From GCA-2697345 sp049602715 (lineage in GTDB: Bacteria > Pseudomonadota > Alphaproteobacteria > Rhodobacterales > Rhodobacteraceae), in contig JBMYRX010000003.1 in NCBI GenBank assembly GCA_049602715.1, positions 1 through 64,000 on the forward strand: a stretch of 64,000 nucleotides of DNA, given 5' to 3'. The translations under genes were made by a program, and so were the position numbers. Of the stretch, positions 18,502 through 26,023 are shown one piece after another; position 1 is the stretch's first letter; every line of letters starts with the position of its first letter. Below the pieces are notes generated by a model. The model did not search any database. It was not told where the DNA came from and was given only the letters and a program-made list of their open reading frames with translations.

Positions 18502-18558
18502 CGCCTACTGCGCCTCAGTTTTTCTCTATGATAGAGCCATCCAGCTCATTGCGATAAA

Positions 18559-19359
18559 TTAACCGCCCCACACATAAACTGCCAAAAATAAAAACAACCA
18601 AACAACATCAACAAAGTGCCAGTACCATGCAGCAGCTTCAAAACCGATATGACGTTCTGGGGTAAAATGCCCGGCATATGCTCTTATGAGACATACCCCC
18701 AAGAAGATTGTCCCGATCAAAACGTGGAAGCCATGAAATCCGGTAGCCATAAAGAAGTTAGCTCCATAAATATTTCCAGAAAAACCAAAGGCTGCGTGAC
18801 CATACTCATAGGCTTGAAAGCCAGTAAATAAAGCACCAAGAAGAATTGCTAAAATAAGCCCATTCTTGAGATCTTTACGATTATTTTCATGAACCAAAGC
18901 ATGATGCGCCCAGGTTGCTGCTGCGCCAGAGCACAAGAGAATAAGCGTATTGATTAACGGTAAATGCCAAGGATCAAAAGTTTCTATTCCTACTGGTGGC
19001 CAAACCCCATCAATTGCCGGTGAATTGGGGCCCATTGGATACATTGCATGCTTAAAAAAAGACCAAAACCAAGCAAGAAAAAACATAACCTCAGAAGTTA
19101 TAAAAAATATGAACCCATATCGCAGCCCAATCCTTACAACCGGTGTATGATCTCCAACGTTGCTCTCGTCTATTACATCCGCCCACCAAGTAAACATTAC
19201 ATATAAAACAGCTACTAGTCCTATAACTGCTAACCAAGGACTAGATCCGTGCATCCACCTTACAACCCCTGTAAGCATCGCAAACGCTGCAACAGCACCT
19301 AAAAATGGGTTAATTGATGGTGATAAAATATGATAATCATGGTTTTTTGAATGTGCCAT
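18559..19359 (-). CDS. ctaE: Cytochrome c oxidase subunit III
   Basis: A 266-residue seven-helix subunit of the aa3-type cytochrome c oxidase, starting M-A-H-S-K-N-H-D-Y-H-I-L and containing the conserved F-F-L-A-W-F-W-S-F-F and W-H-F-V-D-V-V-W-L-F segments. It stabilises the subunit I active site and proton uptake. Encoded 20 bp after ctaG and before surf1. Confidence 0.97.
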   Translation of the reverse strand: MAHSKNHDYHILSPSINPFLGAVAAFAMLTGVVRWMHGSSPWLAVIGLVAVLYVMFTWWADVIDESNVGDHTPVVRIGLRYGFIFFITSEVMFFLAWFWSFFKHAMYPMGPNSPAIDGVWPPVGIETFDPWHLPLINTLILLCSGAAATWAHHALVHENNRKDLKNGLILAILLGALFTGFQAYEYGHAAFGFSGNIYGANFFMATGFHGFHVLIGTIFLGVCLIRAYAGHFTPERHIGFEAAAWYWHFVDVVWLFLFLAVYVWGG

Positions 19360-19379
19360 TTTAATCCCCTTCGTGGGCT

Positions 19380-19961
19380 TTAATTAGATTTAATATTAGT
19401 TAAAGATTGCGAAATCAATCTAGCTTCGTCAACTATTTCTTGTTTAAAAAAAGTATAACTTAGAGTTATCTGCTCAATAAATTTTCCATCTCTATCGTTT
19501 TCGATCTCTGGATCGATATAAAAGGTAACTGGCATTTGAACCCTTTCGCCCGGCGCTAAGATTTGTTCCTCAAAGCAAAAACAATCTATTTTAGTGAAAA
19601 ACGAACCCGCGTTAAATGGAAAAACATTGTAGCTAGCGGTACCCATTATAGGCCTATCGGTAGGATTATATGCTTCGTAAAAAGCTAAAGCTGTTTCTCC
19701 TATTTTTAATTTTATCTCTTTTTGTACTGGCTTAAACTCCCATGCTAATTCACGATCCACTGAGCCATCGAACCGTACTTTGATCTCCTTATCAATAACT
19801 ATATTAGACCCATTACTCGCCGTAAGCGTAGTACCGGCAAATCCAGTGACCCGACAAAACCAATCATAGAACGGGACTGATGCAAATGCTAAACTCACCA
19901 TGGTAACCACAACAATAGATAAAAGTGTTAGTACTTTTTTATTTTTCTTTGCTAGTTCCAT
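19380..19961 (-). CDS. ctaG: Cytochrome c oxidase assembly protein CtaG (Cox11)
   Basis: A 193-residue membrane-anchored periplasmic copper chaperone that delivers CuB to subunit I. It has one N-terminal helix (about 12-30) and the copper-binding C-F-C-F motif (I-D-C-F-C-F-E-E-Q) characteristic of Cox11. It is directly preceded by the small coxF gene with one base between them. Confidence 0.95.
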   Translation of the reverse strand: MELAKKNKKVLTLLSIVVVTMVSLAFASVPFYDWFCRVTGFAGTTLTASNGSNIVIDKEIKVRFDGSVDRELAWEFKPVQKEIKLKIGETALAFYEAYNPTDRPIMGTASYNVFPFNAGSFFTKIDCFCFEEQILAPGERVQMPVTFYIDPEIENDRDGKFIEQITLSYTFFKQEIVDEARLISQSLTNIKSN

Positions 19962-19962
19962 C

Positions 19963-20151
19963 TTAATTTTTTACCTCTGGTAAAAGTGATGGACGTACTG
20001 CATGATCATATGCTTCCAAGCCATTACCGTTAGAAACCTTCACTATAGTAAGACAAAATATTATCAGGACAAACCCAATTAAAATAATACTTAGCCATAT
20101 GTTTCGACTTAACCTTCTAATATGTAATTCATGCATTCGACGTAAACTCAA
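19963..20151 (-). CDS. coxF: CoxF-like small membrane protein
   Basis: A 62-residue protein with one hydrophobic helix (about residues 18-40), followed by a periplasmic tail (Y-D-H-A-V-R-P). It matches the small CoxF/assembly protein found between ctaB and ctaG in Rhodobacteraceae, where the N-terminus reads M-x-L-R-x-x-H-E-x-H. I place the start at the TTG at 20151. It overlaps the ctaB stop as TTGA and has a perfect GGAGG seven bases upstream. The ATG at 20136 lacks a good ribosome binding site and cuts off the conserved M-x-L-R. Its exact role in oxidase assembly is unknown. Confidence 0.8.
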   Translation of the reverse strand: MSLRRMHELHIRRLSRNIWLSIILIGFVLIIFCLTIVKVSNGNGLEAYDHAVRPSLLPEVKN

Positions 20152-21083
20152 AACCAGGCCTCCAAACCAAAGCTGACCCAAGCTGATTGAATTGCTAGAG
20201 CGAGAAAATGAATAAATAGATACGATAGAGATTGTCTGAAGAATTTTCTTTCGATTAGATTATTATCAAGTTTCGAATCGTTTTCATCCCGCTTCAATAA
20301 ATTCCACGCTCCCTTAATAAATCTAATGTTTAGTGCTATTGCTGTAACTAAATATATAAACCCACCAATACTTGTAAACGCTAAGCCAATCGCCACCGGA
20401 ATTAAAAGCAAAGTGTATAACATTATTCGACGACGTGTTTTACTCTCCCCATGAGTAACGGTAAGCATCGGAACGCCCGCTTCGGTATATTCATCATTCA
20501 TAAATAAGGCCAAGGACCAAAAATGAGGTGGGGTCCACAAAAATATTAACATAAACATCATTAGGCTCTCTGTAGATACCTGTCCTGTCGCAACTGCCCA
20601 GCCAATCATAGGTGGGAAAGCTCCTGCAGCCCCTCCAATCACAATATTTTCAGGGGTCAATCTTTTTAGCCAAATAGTGTAAACGACTACATAAAAAAAT
20701 ATAGTAAATGCAAGAATGCTTGCAGCGAACCAATTAGCAGCCAACCCCAACATAGTAATAGAAATGAAAGACAACCAAAGACCAAATGACAGCGCTTCAC
20801 CTGGCTTAATACTTCCCATAGGTACGGGACGCTCGGATGTTCTTCGCATCAAAGCATCGATATCATGATCAAACCACATATTCAAAGCTCCTGAGGCTCC
20901 ACCCCCAAGCGCTATAAATAAAATGGATGTGAATGCAATAAATGGGTGGGTATTCCCAGGGGCCACAAATAGACCTACAGCAGCAGTGAACACCACTAGC
21001 GACATTACTCGCGGCTTAAGTAATGCAAAATAATCGGTAAATTCTGCTTCTCGGTATTCTATATGAGTCGTTAAATCAGTCAT
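20148..21083 (-). CDS. ctaB: Protoheme IX farnesyltransferase (heme O synthase)
   Basis: A 311-residue polytopic UbiA-family prenyltransferase. The prenyl-diphosphate-binding motif N-M-W-F-D-H-D-I-D-A-L-M-x-R-T is at about residues 88-102. It attaches a farnesyl group to heme b to make heme O, precursor of heme A for the aa3 oxidase. It lies 40 bp downstream of ctaC with no subunit I gene between, and its stop overlaps the coxF start. Confidence 0.97.
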   Translation of the reverse strand: MTDLTTHIEYREAEFTDYFALLKPRVMSLVVFTAAVGLFVAPGNTHPFIAFTSILFIALGGGASGALNMWFDHDIDALMRRTSERPVPMGSIKPGEALSFGLWLSFISITMLGLAANWFAASILAFTIFFYVVVYTIWLKRLTPENIVIGGAAGAFPPMIGWAVATGQVSTESLMMFMLIFLWTPPHFWSLALFMNDEYTEAGVPMLTVTHGESKTRRRIMLYTLLLIPVAIGLAFTSIGGFIYLVTAIALNIRFIKGAWNLLKRDENDSKLDNNLIERKFFRQSLSYLFIHFLALAIQSAWVSFGLEAWF

Positions 21084-21123
21084 ATTATTTCTATGTTATT
21101 TCTAAATATGGTCGATATTAGTC

Positions 21124-22005
21124 TCAATCGATCGATGCTATTTTAGTCACCCGAGGTACGCCAGCGTATTCTTCAATAGAGTTATCGAGCCAGGTTTCAT
21201 ATTTCTCTTGGCTTACTACTTTTACGGTAATAGGCATGTAAGCATGGGATTTCCCACATAGTTCTGAACACTGCCCAAAATATATACCCTCTTTATCAGC
21301 CTTGAACCAAAGTTCGGCTAACCTTCCTGGAACCCCATCTTGTTTCACTCCAAAGGCCGGGATAGTCCATGCATGAATTACATCTGCTCCGGTCACCTGA
21401 ATTACGATTGTTTTATCCACGGGTATTACCAAGGCTGTATCGGTCGCAAGCAAGAATTCATCTTCTGAATATCCTGCCTCTTTCAACTCAACAATCGTCT
21501 CTGGGCTTATTCTATTCTCTCCAGCTCCTATCATGAAGCTGTCAAATTCAAATTCATGATCTACATACTCATAACTCCAGTACCATTGGTTACCTGTCGC
21601 TTTAATTACAACATCGCCGTCGGGTATTTTTTGAGATTTAAATAAAACTGGAATTGAGAACGCGCCAATGAAGATAAGAATTAAAACTGGTATTAAAGTC
21701 CAAGCAACTTCCAATGGTGAGTTGTGTGTAAATGTTGCAGGTTCAGGGTTTCTTGCCTGATTAAATTTTATAATCGCGTAAATCAAAAGAAGCGTTACAA
21801 AAAGAGTGATTACTGTAACGATAACTAAAAGAAAGTTATCCAACCACTGTAAATCTCGAGCCATCTCCGTAGCCGCTGGTTGAAAACCTAGGCCTTGCGG
21901 AATAGGCTTTCCTATAATTTGAAGATTGTTTTGAACCGACTCCGCCAAAGCTTCCTTAACAGAAAAAAGAAAAGTAAATATAATAGAAAGTTTTAAAAAT
22001 CTCAT
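21124..22005 (-). CDS. ctaC: Cytochrome c oxidase subunit II
   Basis: A 293-residue subunit II with an N-terminal signal peptide (about residues 1-22), two transmembrane helices (about 57-80 and 98-120) and a cupredoxin domain carrying the CuA site: His in V-I-H-A-W, then C-S-E-L-C-G-K-S-H-A-Y-M. It accepts electrons from cytochrome c in the periplasm. It is the first gene of the operon ctaC-ctaB-coxF-ctaG-ctaE-surf1-thrC and is divergent from tldD. Confidence 0.97.
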   Translation of the reverse strand: MRFLKLSIIFTFLFSVKEALAESVQNNLQIIGKPIPQGLGFQPAATEMARDLQWLDNFLLVIVTVITLFVTLLLIYAIIKFNQARNPEPATFTHNSPLEVAWTLIPVLILIFIGAFSIPVLFKSQKIPDGDVVIKATGNQWYWSYEYVDHEFEFDSFMIGAGENRISPETIVELKEAGYSEDEFLLATDTALVIPVDKTIVIQVTGADVIHAWTIPAFGVKQDGVPGRLAELWFKADKEGIYFGQCSELCGKSHAYMPITVKVVSQEKYETWLDNSIEEYAGVPRVTKIASID

Positions 22006-22159
22006 CTAGTAGTTCCTATAAATAATTAACGCTATTGCAACATACTTAACTTAATATAGTATTCGGGAGAGATCATATAAACCACCAGGTAGCAAGTATT
22101 TGAACCTCGCTCGCGTTACCATGCCGCAGGTATTTGATGTAACCTATTAGAAAGTTTTA

Positions 22160-23590
22160 ATGAAGAAAATATTTCATAATAGATTTAAGCCGTTCGAAAC
22201 TCATCTAGACTATCAAAATACACTAGATACATTACAAAATGCAGCAAAAGGTGCTGACGACTGTGAATTATTTCTTGAACACTCAAGAAAAGAAGATTTT
22301 ACTTTACAAGATAATATTTTAAAAAATGCTAATTTTAGTAATATTCAAGGATTTGGTCTTAGGGTAGTCAAAGGTGAAAAGACTGGTTATGCACACTCCA
22401 ATGAAATAAATCAGAAATCTATTAAAAGAGCTGCAAAAAGTGCAACAAAAACTCTAGGAACTGATCAAAATAAAATATCGTCTCCCCCAAAAGGTAAAAA
22501 TGCGAAGTTCTATGAAGCGAGTGATCCTATTAATGAATTTAGTGTGTTCAAGAAAATTCAACTTTTACAAGAAATTGATTCTTTTACCCATCAGCTCGAT
22601 CCTAGAGTTGTCCAAACATCTATAAATCTATCGTCTTCGATTCAGGAAATCTCAATATTGCGACCTGAGGGATCTAAGTTTGCGGACACCAGACCTATGA
22701 CTCGTTTGAATATATCGGTAACAGTTGAAAAAAATGGTCGTCGTGAAAGTGGGACTTCTGGACTTGGTGGAAGACATAAATTAGAAGTTTTGATGAATAG
22801 TAAAAGCTGGGAACCTTTAGTGAAAGAGGCTTTAAGAATTGCCTTAGTGAATTTAACGGCAGTAGGTGCTCCAGCCGGTATAATGGATGTTGTACTCGGA
22901 CCAGGCTGGCCAGGCATTCTACTACACGAGGCAATCGGTCATGGTTTAGAGAGTGATTTTAATCGAAAAAAGACAAGTGCATTCAGTGAATTAATGGGAA
23001 AGAAAATCGCGGCTAAAGGTGTTACTATATTAGATGATGGCACAATCCCCAGTAAACGTGGTTCAGTCTCGATTGATGATGAAGGCACTCCAGGCGCAAA
23101 AACCACTCTCATCGATAATGGACAACTAATCGGATACATGCATGATCGTCAAAATGCTAGATTAATGGGCTTGAAGTCAACGGGTAATGGTCGGAGAGAA
23201 AGTTATGCTTTTCCTCCTTTGCCACGCATGACGAATACTTATATGCTACCAGGTCCCGATGACCCGGAATCTATCTTGAGTGAATTAAAAGATGGTCTAT
23301 ACGCAGTTGGATTTGGTGGTGGTCAGGTAGATATAACTAATGGAAAGTTTGTTTTCTCTTGCAACGAAGCATATCGAATAAAAAATGGAAAAATACTACA
23401 TCCAGTAAAAGGCGCAACGATCATAGGTGATGGAGTAACAGCTCTAAGAAATATTAAAGCTGTAGGAAATGATCTTAAACTAGACCCTGGTATTGGAAAT
23501 TGTGGGAAATCTGGTCAATGGGTCCCAGTAGGTGTTGGGCAACCAACCTTGATGATTGGAGGTTTGACTATAGGTGGGGTAAAAATATAA
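22160..23590 (+). CDS. tldD: Metalloprotease TldD
   Basis: A 476-residue TldD, which with TldE/PmbA forms a heterodimeric zinc protease that acts on unfolded peptides, e.g. microcin B17 and the CcdA antitoxin in E. coli. The HExxxH metal site L-L-H-E-A-I-G-H-G-L-E-S-D is at about residues 255-267. It is the catalytic partner. No tldE is in the window. The gene is divergent from ctaC, as in other Rhodobacteraceae. Confidence 0.94.
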   Translation: MKKIFHNRFKPFETHLDYQNTLDTLQNAAKGADDCELFLEHSRKEDFTLQDNILKNANFSNIQGFGLRVVKGEKTGYAHSNEINQKSIKRAAKSATKTLGTDQNKISSPPKGKNAKFYEASDPINEFSVFKKIQLLQEIDSFTHQLDPRVVQTSINLSSSIQEISILRPEGSKFADTRPMTRLNISVTVEKNGRRESGTSGLGGRHKLEVLMNSKSWEPLVKEALRIALVNLTAVGAPAGIMDVVLGPGWPGILLHEAIGHGLESDFNRKKTSAFSELMGKKIAAKGVTILDDGTIPSKRGSVSIDDEGTPGAKTTLIDNGQLIGYMHDRQNARLMGLKSTGNGRRESYAFPPLPRMTNTYMLPGPDDPESILSELKDGLYAVGFGGGQVDITNGKFVFSCNEAYRIKNGKILHPVKGATIIGDGVTALRNIKAVGNDLKLDPGIGNCGKSGQWVPVGVGQPTLMIGGLTIGGVKI

Positions 23591-23614
23591 AAGGCCCATT
23601 AAAATGGGCCTTTT
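23589..23614. terminator. Bidirectional terminator between tldD and groEL
   Basis: A perfect 12-bp inverted repeat AAAAGGCCCATT / AATGGGCCTTTT separated by two bases, starting at the tldD stop and ending before the groEL stop. The A-tract and T-tract on the two flanks make it usable as an intrinsic terminator in either direction for the two convergent genes. Confidence 0.88.
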
Positions 23615-23636
23615 ACGTGATTAAATTGGCGAGCAG

Positions 23637-25298
23637 TTACATCATACCGCCCATACCGCCCATGCCGCCCATGCCGCCCATATCAGGCATTCCACCTGGA
23701 GCACCACCAGCATCTTTTGATGGTTTATCTGCAATCATAGCTTCTGTCGTGACTAACAATCCTGCAATAGACGCAGCATCTTCTAACGCAGTACGAACAA
23801 CTTTTGCAGGGTCAATTACACCATAAGCGAACATGTCTCCATACTCTTCAGTCTGCGCATTAAAACCAAAAGAAGCATCCTTGCTTTCTTTTACTTTACC
23901 TGCAACGACTGCACCATCAACACCTGCATTTTCAGCAATTTGTCTAAGTGGAGCTTCAAGTGCCTTAGTAACGATCGAAATTCCAGCTGCTTGATCAGAA
24001 TTTGCTCCTTTCAAACCGGAAAGCGCTTTAGTAGCTTGCACTAGCGCTACACCACCGCCAACTACGATACCCTCTTGAACTGCTGCCCGAGTAGCATTTA
24101 AAGCGTCGTCCACACGATCTTTACGTTCCTTAACTTCAACTTCAGTCATACCACCAACTCTGATAATAGCTACGCCACCAGCGAGTTTCGCTACACGTTC
24201 TTGAAGTTTCTCTTTGTCGTAGTCTGAAGTTGTTTCTTCAACCTGCGCGCGTATTTGACTTACTCTTGCTTCAATCTCGGCTTTCTCGCCAGAACCATCC
24301 ACTATTGTTGTTTCATCTTTTGTTATAGAAACACGCTTTGAATTTCCGAGCATATCGATTGTAACAGATTCTAGTTTCATGCCCAGATCCTCAGAGATGA
24401 CCTGACCGCCTGTCAAGATTGCAATATCCTGAAGCATCGCTTTGCGTCGATCCCCAAACCCTGGAGCTTTAACCGCAGCAATTTTCAACCCACCACGCAA
24501 CTTGTTTACTACTAAAGTTGCTAGTGCTTCGCCCTCAACATCTTCAGCAATAATCAATAAGGGTTTACCAGACTGAATAACTGCTTCTAAAAGTGGAACC
24601 ATGGGCTGCAACGTTGATAATTTCTTTTCAAAGAGTAGAATATATACATCCTCAAGATCTGCAGTCATTTTTTCAGGATTTGTCACAAAATATGGACTTA
24701 AGTAACCTCGGTCAAACTGCATTCCTTCAACAACATCTGTTTCTGTTTCTAAACCTTTGTTTTCTTCAACAGTGATAACACCTTCGTTACCAACTTTTTG
24801 CATTGCACCAGCAATTTGTTGACCAATTTCTGCTTCACCATTAGCAGAAATAGTTCCAACTTGCGCTACTTCATCACTATCCTTGACTTCACGAGATGCT
24901 TTTTTGATAGCGTCTACAACTTTTGATGTTGCAAGATCAATACCGCGTTTCAGATCCATTGGATTCATTCCAGCCGCAACTGATTTCAAACCTTCTTTAA
25001 CAATTGCTTGGGCTAAGATTGTTGCCGTAGTGGTTCCATCCCCAGCCTCGTCATTAGTGCGTTGGGCGACTTCTTTTATCATTTGAGCACCCATATTCTC
25101 AAATTTGTCCTCTAGTTCAATTTCTTTGGCAACTGATACACCATCCTTGGTGATACGAGGTGCCCCAAAGGATTTATCTAAGATAACGTTTCGTCCTTTT
25201 GGACCTAAGGTAACTCTCACGGAATCAGAGAGAGTGTTTATACCTCTCAACATACGATCACGTGCATCTGTATTAAATTTTACTTCTTTAGCAGACAT
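23637..25298 (-). CDS. groL: Chaperonin GroEL (60 kDa)
   Basis: A 553-residue chaperonin with the conserved opening A-K-E-V-K-F, the ATP motif D-G-T-T-T-A-T and the mobile C-terminal tail of Gly-Gly-Met repeats. It forms the 14-mer folding chamber with GroES. It is second in a groES-groEL operon, 34 bp after groES, under the CIRCE element. The tail is encoded by a simple 9-base repeat near 23641-23690. Confidence 0.98.
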   Translation of the reverse strand: MSAKEVKFNTDARDRMLRGINTLSDSVRVTLGPKGRNVILDKSFGAPRITKDGVSVAKEIELEDKFENMGAQMIKEVAQRTNDEAGDGTTTATILAQAIVKEGLKSVAAGMNPMDLKRGIDLATSKVVDAIKKASREVKDSDEVAQVGTISANGEAEIGQQIAGAMQKVGNEGVITVEENKGLETETDVVEGMQFDRGYLSPYFVTNPEKMTADLEDVYILLFEKKLSTLQPMVPLLEAVIQSGKPLLIIAEDVEGEALATLVVNKLRGGLKIAAVKAPGFGDRRKAMLQDIAILTGGQVISEDLGMKLESVTIDMLGNSKRVSITKDETTIVDGSGEKAEIEARVSQIRAQVEETTSDYDKEKLQERVAKLAGGVAIIRVGGMTEVEVKERKDRVDDALNATRAAVQEGIVVGGGVALVQATKALSGLKGANSDQAAGISIVTKALEAPLRQIAENAGVDGAVVAGKVKESKDASFGFNAQTEEYGDMFAYGVIDPAKVVRTALEDAASIAGLLVTTEAMIADKPSKDAGGAPGGMPDMGGMGGMGGMGGMM

Positions 25299-25332
25299 TT
25301 TCTCCGCTCCTATTTATAAATTGTGATGCGAT

Positions 25333-25620
25333 TTAAGACAGAATGCCTAATATATCGCTCTCTTTCATGATCAATAGCTCTTCGCCATCAACTGTTACTT
25401 CGGTTCCCGACCATTTTCCAAAAAGAACTTTGTCTCCTGTCGATACGGCCATTTCGATTAGTTCACCACTATCTTTTCGGGTTCCTTCTCCTGCAGCGAC
25501 AATTTCGCCCTCTGCTGGTTTCTCTTTTGCGCTGTCAGGGATGATTAAACCCCCTGCAGTTTTCTCTTCGCTCTCTACGCGCCTTACTAGCACGCGGTCG
25601 TGAAGCGGTTTTAATGCCAT
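25333..25620 (-). CDS. groS: Co-chaperonin GroES (10 kDa)
   Basis: A 95-residue GroES with the usual start L-H-D-R-V-L-V-R-R and the mobile-loop segment K-T-A-G-G-L-I-I-P-D that contacts GroEL. It is first in the operon. The start has an AAGGAG ribosome binding site upstream. Expression is expected to be heat-inducible through HrcA/CIRCE. Confidence 0.98.
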   Translation of the reverse strand: MALKPLHDRVLVRRVESEEKTAGGLIIPDSAKEKPAEGEIVAAGEGTRKDSGELIEMAVSTGDKVLFGKWSGTEVTVDGEELLIMKESDILGILS

Positions 25621-25672
25621 TTTACTAGCTCCTTAACTAACAGTTTAAATTTAGGTCCGTCTTACTGGACAA

Positions 25673-25699
25673 TTATCACTCTCACCATAAGAGTGCTAA
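25673..25699. promoter_or_regulatory. CIRCE operator (HrcA site)
   Basis: TTATCACTC, nine bases, GAGTGCTAA. It matches the CIRCE consensus TTAGCACTC-N9-GAGTGCTAA with a single change in the left arm. It lies just downstream of the predicted groES transcription start, so HrcA binding would block the operon, and the RNA hairpin would be at the 5' end of the message. hrcA itself is not in the window. Confidence 0.93.
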
Positions 25700-25706
25700 C
25701 AAACTG

Positions 25707-25735
25707 CAGATAGGTATCACCGATAATAGAGTCAA
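25707..25735 (-). promoter_or_regulatory. Sigma-70-type promoter of groESL
   Basis: Minus strand TTGACT (25730-25735), a 17-bp spacer, then TATCTG (25707-25712), placing the start site next to the CIRCE element. This is the expected arrangement for an alphaproteobacterial groESL operon. Confidence 0.7.
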
Positions 25736-26023
25736 GTACTAAGGTAATAAAAATCTTTCATAAGCTTCTCTAACCAAAATAAAAGAGCTTAATCTTGAAA
25801 GGTTTACAACTTAGATACCCGTCATATCAATCGATTATATTTTCGTAAAAAGAAGTACATGGAGTACAACTGCTCTCGTTTAATTTATGATAAAAAAAAT
25901 GCTAACTAATGGGTCAACCATTCATGGCTTTACAGAAGATAACATTGTCGCTATAACCGCGTCGATTTTAGATCTTTAAATGGTCTATCTGACAACCAGA
26001 AAACTTAAAAAAAGGACAAGTTC
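25736..26023. other. Intergenic region between groESL and hppA promoters
   Basis: An AT-rich gap of about 290 bp upstream of the divergent pyrophosphatase gene. It holds a 30-codon ATG frame at 25887-25979 with no ribosome binding site, which I do not accept as a gene. An AAAGGAC ribosome binding site lies just ahead of the hppA start. No promoter stands out. Confidence 0.5.

Noticed and set aside
25887..25979. A 30-codon ATG frame upstream of hppA
   Set aside because: No ribosome binding site and no recognisable protein features. It probably arises by chance in intergenic DNA.
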